Below are positions 35,331 to 43,089 of a stretch of 64,000 bases of DNA, piece after piece. The notes under the pieces were generated by a model that saw only the letters and a list, made by a program, of their open reading frames with translations, searched no databases and was not told the origin of the DNA. Origin of the DNA: Dyadobacter psychrotolerans. Its GTDB lineage: Bacteria > Bacteroidota > Bacteroidia > Cytophagales > Spirosomataceae. Numbering within the stretch: the stretch's first letter is position 1; each line of letters begins with the position of its first letter. Position numbers and translations under genes: made by a program. The stretch covers positions 405,150 through 469,149 of the forward strand of contig NZ_SMFL01000004.1 of assembly GCF_004349265.1 (NCBI RefSeq), given 5' to 3'.

Positions 35331-36038
35331 TTAAAGAATTCTTGATAAATAATGCGGAAACATTTTGTTCCAAAGCGGCCAGTCGTGTTTTTCCCACCCA
35401 CGAATATCCAGCCAGTGATCAATCCCTTTTGAGTTCAGAATATTCGACATTTTGAGATTACTTTCAAGACAAATATCCCAATCGGAAGTGCCAAGCACTA
35501 TTTTCATATGACCATATTTCCAGCCCTGCTCATTGGGCATATAATCGACGGGGTTATTGAAGTACACCGTATCGTCGTAAAAACCGTCCAGAAAACTTCT
35601 TATATCAAATGCGCCGCTCATGCTGATGAGATATGCGACCAGATTGGGATGGCGAAAGGCAAGGTTGGCTGCATGAAAACCACCAAAACTGCAGCCTGCT
35701 ACGCCGATCTTGTCAACATTACATTCATTTTTAATATATGGTATAAGCTCGTTGGTCAGAAAGCGGTCATAAACCATGTGATTTAAAACCCGGTATTGCG
35801 GATTGATGTGTTTGGCATACCAGGAATCAGCATCAACGGAATCAATGCAATAAATTTTGTACTTTCCTGCATCCACCAAATTGCGAATGGACTCAATAAG
35901 CCCCATGTCCTTCGCCTGATAATATCTGCCAAGCGTAGTTGGGAATAGCAGAATAGGGTAGCCCCAGCTTCCGTACACCAGCATGTCGATTTCGCGTTCA
36001 AGATGATGCGAGTAGTATTTTATGTGCTTCTCTTCCAA
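35331..36038 (-). CDS. Alpha/beta-hydrolase fold esterase family protein
   Basis: A 235-residue cytosolic esterase-like protein. The nucleophile elbow is VAGCSFGGFHA with Ser near 116; the region DIRSFLDGFYDD and the terminal GWEKHDWPLW (probable catalytic His) follow. It resembles the esterase D / putative esterase family. The frame starts with TTG at 36038; no ATG lies upstream in frame before a stop is likely, so an alternative start codon is probable. It heads the same-strand run with the ATP-grasp and YbdK genes, 50 bases before the former, and might release or transfer an acyl group on the pathway product. Confidence 0.8.
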   Translation of the reverse strand: MEEKHIKYYSHHLEREIDMLVYGSWGYPILLFPTTLGRYYQAKDMGLIESIRNLVDAGKYKIYCIDSVDADSWYAKHINPQYRVLNHMVYDRFLTNELIPYIKNECNVDKIGVAGCSFGGFHAANLAFRHPNLVAYLISMSGAFDIRSFLDGFYDDTVYFNNPVDYMPNEQGWKYGHMKIVLGTSDWDICLESNLKMSNILNSKGIDHWLDIRGWEKHDWPLWNKMFPHYLSRIL

Positions 36039-36264
36039 ATCGGCTGCTTTTTTGATGTTAATAAATGAAATATACGAAAGAAAATATTAGTTGCAAATTG
36101 CCGGTCAGATTCAATTTATGGGGAAAGTTACTTTTTACCAAACATGATGGTGGCAGATAGAAAGCAGATGAGAGTAATTTTAACCAACATTAGTCGAAGC
36201 GTCCGCTTTAGACTTTTATAAAAGTCCTGATTCTGTTATCTTGTAAGTTTTTAGGATTTTTCAA

Positions 36265-37116
36265 TTGAATAAGCAAAGTTTGAAGCACGTCAGTCAGCAA
36301 ATTACATGTATCCAGCAAACCATATATTCTGATTTCCTGCACCGGGAAGTCATTATCACTGTTTTACTTCCTTTGGAATACAACCAAACCAATACCTACC
36401 GCTTAATGCTCTGTAATGATGGTCAGGATTTTGAAGCAATGGGTATGGCGAAAATTTTAAAGCAACTCTGGGAAGAAAAATCGATTGAACCGTCGGTTGT
36501 TGTCGGCATACATGCAGGAGAGCACCGGCTTTACGAGTACGGAACCTGTTTACAGCCGGATTACGCAAACAGGGGTAATCGCGCTTCGGAAACAAGGGAT
36601 TTTGTTTTAAATGAACTTCTGCCCTTTTTGGAAAACAATTATAACATCTATAACAAAGAGGTCGTGTACGCCGGTTTTTCTTTGGGAGGTTTAATGGCGT
36701 TGGATATTGTTTTTAACCATGCTGATATATTCTCGACTGCCGCTGTTTTTTCCGGTGCGCTTTGGTGGAGGCAAAAGGCGCTGAATGAAGGCTATCATGA
36801 TGTGGACAGAATCATGCATGCACAGATCAGATCTTCAAAAAACAAGCAGAATTTAAAGTTTTGGTTTCAATGCGGCGGGCTGGATGAAACAGATGATCGG
36901 GATGGCGACGGAATAATTGATTCAATTCAGGATACGCTGGAATGCATTGCAGAGCTGGAACGAAAGGGATATAGCTGGAATAAGGACATCAAATATCTGG
37001 AAATGCCTTACGGTGAGCATAATATAAATACGTGGTCTTTGGCAATGCCGTTGTTTTTAACCTGGGCCTTTGGCAAGACGAAAGCGGATATGGAAGTTTT
37101 CCCTGCAATCTGGTAA
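36265..37116 (+). CDS. Alpha/beta-hydrolase fold esterase, second copy
   Basis: A 283-residue esterase-like protein with elbow YAGFSLGGLMALD (Ser near 138), FWFQCGGLDETDDRDGDGIID bearing an Asp-rich segment that looks like a calcium-binding-type loop, and a terminal MPYGEHNINTW with the probable catalytic His. No signal peptide is seen. The frame begins with TTG at 36265, preceded at 9 bases by AGGA; the next ATG is far into the domain, so TTG is the likely start. It is divergent from the first esterase (226 bases) and probably belongs to the same functional unit. Confidence 0.78.
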   Translation: MNKQSLKHVSQQITCIQQTIYSDFLHREVIITVLLPLEYNQTNTYRLMLCNDGQDFEAMGMAKILKQLWEEKSIEPSVVVGIHAGEHRLYEYGTCLQPDYANRGNRASETRDFVLNELLPFLENNYNIYNKEVVYAGFSLGGLMALDIVFNHADIFSTAAVFSGALWWRQKALNEGYHDVDRIMHAQIRSSKNKQNLKFWFQCGGLDETDDRDGDGIIDSIQDTLECIAELERKGYSWNKDIKYLEMPYGEHNINTWSLAMPLFLTWAFGKTKADMEVFPAIW

Positions 37117-37124
37117 AATAATCA

Positions 37125-37148
37125 GCCCGGAATCATTTCAACCCGGGC
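37125..37148. terminator. Weak hairpin between convergent genes
   Basis: GCCCGG and CCGGGC form a 6-base stem with a 12-base loop in the 45-base gap between the second esterase and the acyl-CoA reductase. No clear T run follows, so termination is uncertain. Confidence 0.4.
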
Positions 37149-37161
37149 CGGTCATTTCAGC

Positions 37162-38184
37162 TTACAGTTTCGATAAAAACAGCATCGTATCAACAGAGTC
37201 GGCGTAATCCGAAAGTCCAGGTTCCTGGGCTTGTCCAAACGCTACGGCGCTGTCTATTGCCAGGTCCTTTCCGCCAACCACACACTGAATTTTCTCCGTT
37301 GACTCTTCCAGAAGTGGCTTTACTTCGTCCAGTGAATTATAATATTCGAAATGTACGACGCTGATCGCGGAGACAAACGCCGTATTTTCGGTCAACAGTA
37401 GAAAGCCATTATCAAAATGCAGCACCCGGTTTACCAGCAGAATTGACTTGTTGTACTCATAGTTGTTAAAGTACTTATGGTGATGCATACAGGTAACACT
37501 GTAAGAATCAATTGCTTTATAGAACTTGGTAAAATCATATCCAGCCGGTACAAATAGTTTTGAAACATTGCGGCACCCCAAACCATAATACTGGAAAATA
37601 TCATTACCCAAAGCTGCCAGATCCTGGTCACTTTCGCCTCCAGTCAGAATAGCTACTGAGGTTCTGTTTTTGCGGATGATATGTGGTTTTTTTGAAAAAT
37701 AATAGTGGAAATATCTTGCCGTATTATCACTTCCTGTGGCCACGTATGCATCAGCGTCATTTAAACGCTCTACAAACTGAATATTTTCTTTGAAGCCCGG
37801 TTCTATTTCGCTAAGTTTTTGAAGTAAATACCGAATCAGCAACGGGTCGTCAGAAGCTGGCTTGGCAAGCAAGATATGACCGCTTACCAAAACACATAAC
37901 GCATCATGAAATCCGACAGCCGGAATGTTCCCCGCCATGATAATACCTATCTTTTTTACATTTTCAGGTTCCGCGTACGAAGCTGCCCAGGTGGTGATTT
38001 TATCGTGCTCTAAAAACTCGTTTCCAATTGCCAGCAGCGAAGATTTTACGTTTTCAGGGGTGAACCAGTTGTTTTTACGATAAGCGGCGGTTGCCCACTC
38101 CTCAATTTCATCTGTATTTTGAAGATCGGTAAGAAATCTACCCAATTCGATAACAGCATTTATTCGTTGATTTCTTGATATCAT
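37162..38184 (-). CDS. Acyl-CoA reductase, LuxC-like
   Basis: A 340-residue protein of the LuxC/aldehyde dehydrogenase-like group found in many Bacteroidota. GIIMAGNIPAVGFHDAL is the cofactor-binding region, LLAKPASDDPLLIRYLLQKL follows, and the conserved block VAILTGGESDQDLAALGNDIFQYYGLGCRNVSKL contains the Cys that would form the thioester. It would reduce an acyl-CoA or acyl-AMP to an aldehyde with NAD(P)H. It is divergent from a ferredoxin gene, an arrangement I recall as common in this phylum. Confidence 0.82.
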   Translation of the reverse strand: MISRNQRINAVIELGRFLTDLQNTDEIEEWATAAYRKNNWFTPENVKSSLLAIGNEFLEHDKITTWAASYAEPENVKKIGIIMAGNIPAVGFHDALCVLVSGHILLAKPASDDPLLIRYLLQKLSEIEPGFKENIQFVERLNDADAYVATGSDNTARYFHYYFSKKPHIIRKNRTSVAILTGGESDQDLAALGNDIFQYYGLGCRNVSKLFVPAGYDFTKFYKAIDSYSVTCMHHHKYFNNYEYNKSILLVNRVLHFDNGFLLLTENTAFVSAISVVHFEYYNSLDEVKPLLEESTEKIQCVVGGKDLAIDSAVAFGQAQEPGLSDYADSVDTMLFLSKL

Positions 38185-38236
38185 TCTAGGTGAACTATGA
38201 ATAGTTTAATGGTTATGAAGGTTTTTATTTTTCTGA

Positions 38237-38266
38237 TTGTTGTGAAACTTTAAATAGTTATATTTG
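38237..38266 (+). promoter_or_regulatory. Candidate promoter for 4Fe-4S ferredoxin gene
   Basis: TTG at 38237-38239 and TATATTTG at 38259-38266 are spaced 19 bases apart, matching both elements of the Bacteroidota consensus. The leader is about 43 bases. Confidence 0.5.
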
Positions 38267-38315
38267 TTACTCTATAAGCAAGAAAATAACAACAAATATA
38301 AACAATCCGGCGACT

Positions 38316-38663
38316 ATGGCTATAATGATAACCGATGAATGCATAAACTGCGGGGCATGCGAGCCAGAGTGCCCCAACACGGCTATTTATGAAGGTGGAG
38401 TGGAATGGACGTGGGGTGATGGAACGAGTTTAGATGAAGTAGATTTTGGCGATGGAACCTTGGTGAGCGGTAAAGAAAAACAATCACCGGTTTCAGATGA
38501 ATTTTACTATATAGTTACAGACAAGTGTACAGAATGTGTTGGGTTTCATGAAGAACCGCAATGCGCTGCCGTTTGTCCGGTTGATTGCTGTGTGCCAGAC
38601 CCCGAAAATGAGGAGGAGGAAGAAACATTATTGGCTAAAAAGGCCTGGATGCATGGAGAATAA
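38316..38663 (+). CDS. 2[4Fe-4S] ferredoxin, YfhL-like
   Basis: A 115-residue ferredoxin. The first cluster motif is [12 protein letters not shown] (Cys 9, 12, 15, 19). The second is [18 protein letters not shown], with the longer C-x2-C-x8-C-x3-C spacing of the Alvin/YfhL ferredoxin group. About 35 acidic residues are inserted between the two motifs. It carries low-potential electrons in the cytosol; its partner is unknown, possibly the divergent acyl-CoA reductase's pathway. Confidence 0.93.
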   Translation: MAIMITDECINCGACEPECPNTAIYEGGVEWTWGDGTSLDEVDFGDGTLVSGKEKQSPVSDEFYYIVTDKCTECVGFHEEPQCAAVCPVDCCVPDPENEEEEETLLAKKAWMHGE

Positions 38664-39009
38664 CCTCCTGCACCAAATAAGATTTTGCAGCCCCGCTTTA
38701 AGCGGGGTTTTTTTATGTCCTAACGTTCCGATAAATGGTAATTTAATAATAAAATTTCTTAATAATTGTTTGGTTAAATAGTCTATAATATTCTGTCTTA
38801 TCAGTCATAGGCAGAATATTAATTTTGTTTAAAAAATTTCGTTTTTAGCGTTTTTATGTTCTGAATTTCATAAAAAAGAGTACAAAAACATGAAAATTAA
38901 CCTTTTTCATATAATTTACATGGATAATATTTGATAAATATAAAATTAGTACAATATTTGACACAAGTTTAATGCCAGGAAGTAAATACAACTTAAACAG
39001 AATAAAATT
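38664..39009. other. Intergenic region, 346 bases
   Basis: Beyond the terminator at 38691-38714 this is very AT-rich leader sequence for the porin-amt operon. Two AATATTTG segments (near 38946 and 38973) come close to the TAnnTTTG element. No gene, RNA or long repeat was recognised. Confidence 0.5.
38691..38714 (+). terminator. Rho-independent terminator after ferredoxin gene
   Basis: CCCCGCT and AGCGGGG form a 7-base stem with a TTA loop, followed by seven T. Confidence 0.88.
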
Positions 39010-40215
39010 ATGAAAAAAGTCTATTGTACAGTATTATCTTTAATGATCCCTTTTTTGGGTTTTACAAAGTCTTTTGAAGACAAAAAAACTAAGGCTGACA
39101 CTTTAACAACTGTTGCGGAAGTGAAAGAAGAAGAGGAATCTAAAGGTGCATTTGCTTTTTCCGGATATTTGGACTCTTATTACTCTGCGAACTTTAACAA
39201 ACCTGCTTCCCGTTCAAATGGAGGAGCTGCCGGAACTGCCCGTGTTTTTGATACAAGATCAGGTCAGTTCTCACTAGGGTTGGTTCAAACGAAGGTTGCT
39301 TACACAAATGACAAATCAGAAGCAGTAGTTGACCTTACTTTCGGGCCTAACGCTAATTTGGGAAACTATGGTAACGCTGTATTCAGTACGGCTCTTGCAA
39401 TCAAGCAGGCATACTTTACCTATAAATTTACAGACAAATTCTCGATGACTGCCGGGCAGTTCGGAACACATATCGGTTATGAAGTAATTGACGCGCCTGC
39501 AAACTTTAACTACTCTCTTTCAAATCAATTTAACAACGGTCCTTTTTACCACACAGGATTGAAAGCAACATACGCCTTCTCAGAAAGAGCTTCTTTAATG
39601 GTTGGTGTTGTTAACAATGTGGATGGTATCGAAGATAATAACCGTAAAAAAGGTATTATCAGTCAGCTTTATGTCGCACCTGTTGAAAACTGGAATGTAT
39701 ACCTGAACTTTATCACAAGTAATGAAGCAAATGATGACACCGATACAGGCGTTACTCCGGATGCATCTTACACAATGTTTGATTTAGCTACCAGCTACCA
39801 AATTACTGAAAAATTCCTGTTAGGTGTTAATGCTTCTTACGGATTGCAAAAAGGTGATTTCCAGGGCGGTGGCGGACCAGCCGATACTGAGTCATGGGGA
39901 GGTATTGCAGGTTATGCAAACACATCTATCACCGACAACTTTGGAATAGGTCTGCGTTATGAGTACTTCAATAATGACAATGGAGTACGCGGATTGCGTA
40001 CAGCAACCGGTGCAGGAACAAGTGTAAACTCTGTTACACTTACAGGAAATATCACCCTTGCAGATGGTCATATTTTATTAAAACCTGAATTCCGTCTTGA
40101 CACTTATCCAAAAGTGAGCGGTGCTAATTCAGAGCAGCAGTTCCAGGATTCAAAAGGAGCCTGGTCTAAAAACAGCCAGACAACATTTGGTCTTGCTATG
40201 ATCTACAAATTCTAA
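39010..40215 (+). CDS. Outer membrane beta-barrel porin (BBP2/OmpL-like)
   Basis: A 401-residue exported protein with a signal peptide (first 20 or so residues) and a Lys/Glu-rich segment before the barrel. The remainder alternates hydrophobic and polar residues with many aromatic strand ends and closes with TTFGLAMIYKF, the terminal Phe typical of outer membrane proteins. It resembles the putative beta-barrel porin-2 family. It is 43 bases upstream of amt and co-directional, so it likely supplies the outer membrane route for ammonium or small nitrogen compounds; this role is inferred from position. Confidence 0.8.
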   Translation: MKKVYCTVLSLMIPFLGFTKSFEDKKTKADTLTTVAEVKEEEESKGAFAFSGYLDSYYSANFNKPASRSNGGAAGTARVFDTRSGQFSLGLVQTKVAYTNDKSEAVVDLTFGPNANLGNYGNAVFSTALAIKQAYFTYKFTDKFSMTAGQFGTHIGYEVIDAPANFNYSLSNQFNNGPFYHTGLKATYAFSERASLMVGVVNNVDGIEDNNRKKGIISQLYVAPVENWNVYLNFITSNEANDDTDTGVTPDASYTMFDLATSYQITEKFLLGVNASYGLQKGDFQGGGGPADTESWGGIAGYANTSITDNFGIGLRYEYFNNDNGVRGLRTATGAGTSVNSVTLTGNITLADGHILLKPEFRLDTYPKVSGANSEQQFQDSKGAWSKNSQTTFGLAMIYKF

Positions 40216-40258
40216 TCTGTATACCTCTTTTAATCTATAATAATTAACATCTACAAAA

Positions 40259-41584
40259 ATGGAAAAACGTAGTTATGTCCCACTGATCATTTTATTGGTT
40301 ATCAGCATCCTGGGTGCTTTTATTCCAAATGTGCCAACGCAAATTGCAACAGAGGGGCTCAATTCAGGTGACACCGCATGGTTACTTGTATCTGCAGCAC
40401 TGGTTTTACTTATGACACCAGGATTGGCTTACTTCTATGGTGGAATGGTAAACAACAAAAACGTTATCTCTACCATGTTACAAAGCTTTATCGCAATGGG
40501 TGTTATCAGCGTACTTTGGGTAGTAGTTGGTTTCAGTCTTGCTTTCGGTGAAGACGTTGCCGGATTAGGTTTTGTGGGTAATCCAATGACTCACTTTATG
40601 TTCAAAGGTGTACTGGATGGTCCGGTTTTCGGAACAATTCCTTTCGCTTTGTTCGCAATGTTTCAAATGAAATTCGCTGTAATCACACCTGCTTTGGTTA
40701 CAGGTTCTATGGCTGAGCGTGTTAATTTCCGCTCTTACGTTCTATTCATCATCTTGTTTTGTGTTTTCATCTACTCGCCATTGGCTCACATGACCTGGCA
40801 TGCAGAAGGTATTCTTTTCAAAATGGGTGTACTTGACTTTGCTGGTGGTACTGTTGTTCACATGTCGGCCGGTTGGGCTGCATTGGCGGGTGCTCTTTAC
40901 CTGAAAAGACGTAAGTCATTACTTGAAGATCATGTTCTTCCTCCTGCAAACATCCCGTTCGTACTTTTGGGCACAGGTTTACTTTGGTTTGGCTGGTTCG
41001 GATTTAACGCGGGTTCTGCTCTGTCAGCTTCTCCGTTGGCAGTTTCAGCTTTCGCAACTACCAACACTGCCGCTGGTGCAGCTGGTTTGTCATGGGTATT
41101 GTTTGATGCTGCAAAAGGCAAAAAAGTATCTGCTCTTGGATTTTGTATCGGTGCGGTTGTAGGTCTTGTGGCTATCACACCTGCTGCTGGTTTTGTTACC
41201 GTCCCTGCTTCTATCTTTATCGGAACAGTTGCAGCGATCATAAGTAACTATGTTGCTCACCTTCGTACACGTTCAACTTTGGATGATACATTGGACGTTT
41301 TCCCTTGCCATGGTGTAGGTGGTATGGTTGGTATGTTGATGACCGGCGTATTCGCAACAAGCGGTGTTAACTCACTGGTTACAGATCAGGGATTGGCATT
41401 TGGTGAAACAACTCTTTTCATCAACCATGTAATTGCTCTGGTAGGTGTATCTGCCTTCGCATTCTTAGGATCACTTCTGTTACTTAAAATTACTGATCTT
41501 ATCTTGCCACTTCGTGTATCTGAACAAGATGAAAAACTTGGTCTTGATATCAGCCAGCACGATGAATTTCTTGTAGAAGCTTAA
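40259..41584 (+). CDS. amt: Ammonium transporter Amt
   Basis: A 441-residue Amt/Mep/Rh-family channel with about 11-12 membrane helices. Family marks include LMTPGLAYFYGGMVNNKN, the FAMFQMKFAVITPALVTGS segment, FAGGTVVHMSAGWAALAG with the first conserved pore His, and DVFPCHGVGGMVGMLMTG with the second. The cytosolic C-terminal tail ends KLGLDISQHDEF, the region through which PII proteins regulate Amt, yet no glnK gene is adjacent. It follows the porin gene and ends at a terminator. Confidence 0.96.
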   Translation: MEKRSYVPLIILLVISILGAFIPNVPTQIATEGLNSGDTAWLLVSAALVLLMTPGLAYFYGGMVNNKNVISTMLQSFIAMGVISVLWVVVGFSLAFGEDVAGLGFVGNPMTHFMFKGVLDGPVFGTIPFALFAMFQMKFAVITPALVTGSMAERVNFRSYVLFIILFCVFIYSPLAHMTWHAEGILFKMGVLDFAGGTVVHMSAGWAALAGALYLKRRKSLLEDHVLPPANIPFVLLGTGLLWFGWFGFNAGSALSASPLAVSAFATTNTAAGAAGLSWVLFDAAKGKKVSALGFCIGAVVGLVAITPAAGFVTVPASIFIGTVAAIISNYVAHLRTRSTLDDTLDVFPCHGVGGMVGMLMTGVFATSGVNSLVTDQGLAFGETTLFINHVIALVGVSAFAFLGSLLLLKITDLILPLRVSEQDEKLGLDISQHDEFLVEA

Positions 41585-41610
41585 AAACTGGATTTGGATA
41601 TTATTTCAAT

Positions 41611-41638
41611 AAAAAACCCCGGATTTCCGGGGTTTTTT
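41611..41638. terminator. Bidirectional terminator between amt and mtaB
   Basis: AAAAAACCCCGGA and TCCGGGGTTTTTT form a perfect 13-base stem with a two-base loop and T runs on both strands. Confidence 0.92.
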
Positions 41639-41715
41639 ATTTTGTGGTAATGGAAATAAGATTTTAAAAAGAAAAAGTGATAACTCCTGTAACTTCCTAA
41701 CTTCTCCTTTCTTAA

Positions 41716-43050
41716 CTAAGAATGCACCAGATAATTTTCCTCCTGAAGCTCAACGACCTCCATCAGGCCAGTTTCATTCAAATGATCGTACTGAATCTTT
41801 TTTGTTTCATTAATCAGCAATGGATCGTATTTCACGGCAACCCTGACGTAGTTTTCTGTGAAACCAAGCATTTGACCATTTTGAATTTCATCTTCAAATA
41901 AAACAGTTGCTTCTTTGCCAATCTGCTGCTCGTAGAAATACCTCTTTTTCTTTTCGGAGAGAATATGAAGCATTTTGGATCGCTCCGCCCTTTCATGTTT
42001 TGGTACAACCGGTTTAATTGCCAAAGCAGTTGTGTTTTCTCGCTCCGAGTACGTGAAAACGTGCAGATAAGAAATATCAAGCTCGTTTAAGAATTGATAG
42101 CTTTCCAAAAACAATTCCGATGTTTCGCCGGGATGACCAACAATCACATCCACACCGATACAGCAATCGGGCATCAGAGATTTTATTTTGGCAACACGTT
42201 CTGCGTACAGCTCCCTTTTATAACGCCGGCGCATCAGACTCAGCGTTTTATTAGAACCTGATTGCAGCGGGATGTGAAAATGAGGTACAAATCTTTTTGA
42301 CTTCGATACGAATTCTATTATCTCATCAGTCAGCAGATTGGGCTCAATCGAAGAAATCCGGAACCGGAGAATGCCCTCAACTTCATCAAGCGCTTTAACC
42401 AGTTCAAGAAAGCTTTCTTTTTTCTCTCCATTCTGAATTCCAAAATCTCCAATGTTCACACCGGTCAGAACGATTTCTTTCACACCGCGGCTCGCAACGT
42501 CTTTTGCCGCAGCAACCACATTTGCAATGGTGTCCGAACGGCTTTTTCCTCTTGCCAAAGGTATAGTGCAGTATGCACAAGGGTAGTCGCATCCATCCTG
42601 TACTTTCAGGAATGTACGGGTGCGGTCATTCAGCGAGTAAGATGTATGGTAGTCGACTGCCTCATCAATATGCGAAGCAAGTATCTGTGCAGGATGGTTA
42701 CCGGGTTCTTTTTCAAATGTATCGATCAGCTCAACAAGCCTGAATTTTTCAGCTGCACCCAAAACAGCATCTACGCCAGGAATTTCAGAAATTTCCTTTG
42801 GTTTAAGCTGTGCATAACATCCTATAATGGCCACATAACCATCCGGATTTATTTTCTGGGCTTCGCGAACAATTTTCCTGCATTTTTTATCTGCGTTTTC
42901 GGTAACTGAGCAGGTGTTGATGATGAAAATATCCGGTGTTTCGTTAAATTCTACTTTGGAATATCCTTTCTCCTCGAACATCCTTCCGATTGAAGAACTT
43001 TCAGAATAATTTAACTTACAACCTAATGTATAAAAGGCGACTTTTTTCAT
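41716..43050 (-). CDS. mtaB: tRNA t6A37 methylthiotransferase MtaB
   Basis: A 444-residue radical SAM enzyme that converts t6A37 to ms2t6A in tRNA. The N-terminal MTTase domain carries Cys in LGCKLNYSES, INTCSVTENADKKCR and IIGCYAQLKP for one iron-sulfur cluster. The radical SAM CxxxCxxC is QDGCDYPCAYCTIP near 153-160. A TRAM domain forms the C-terminus. The start is an ATG at 43050 with a TAATTTTG promoter element close upstream. Confidence 0.95.
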   Translation of the reverse strand: MKKVAFYTLGCKLNYSESSSIGRMFEEKGYSKVEFNETPDIFIINTCSVTENADKKCRKIVREAQKINPDGYVAIIGCYAQLKPKEISEIPGVDAVLGAAEKFRLVELIDTFEKEPGNHPAQILASHIDEAVDYHTSYSLNDRTRTFLKVQDGCDYPCAYCTIPLARGKSRSDTIANVVAAAKDVASRGVKEIVLTGVNIGDFGIQNGEKKESFLELVKALDEVEGILRFRISSIEPNLLTDEIIEFVSKSKRFVPHFHIPLQSGSNKTLSLMRRRYKRELYAERVAKIKSLMPDCCIGVDVIVGHPGETSELFLESYQFLNELDISYLHVFTYSERENTTALAIKPVVPKHERAERSKMLHILSEKKKRYFYEQQIGKEATVLFEDEIQNGQMLGFTENYVRVAVKYDPLLINETKKIQYDHLNETGLMEVVELQEENYLVHS

Positions 43051-43068
43051 GTAATTAACTTAATGCTG

Positions 43069-43076
43069 CAAAATTA
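43069..43076 (-). promoter_or_regulatory. Candidate -7 element for mtaB
   Basis: Minus strand TAATTTTG followed by CAG matches TAnnTTTG, about 19 bases before the ATG. Confidence 0.4.
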
Positions 43077-43089
43077 CGACTTTTTACGG

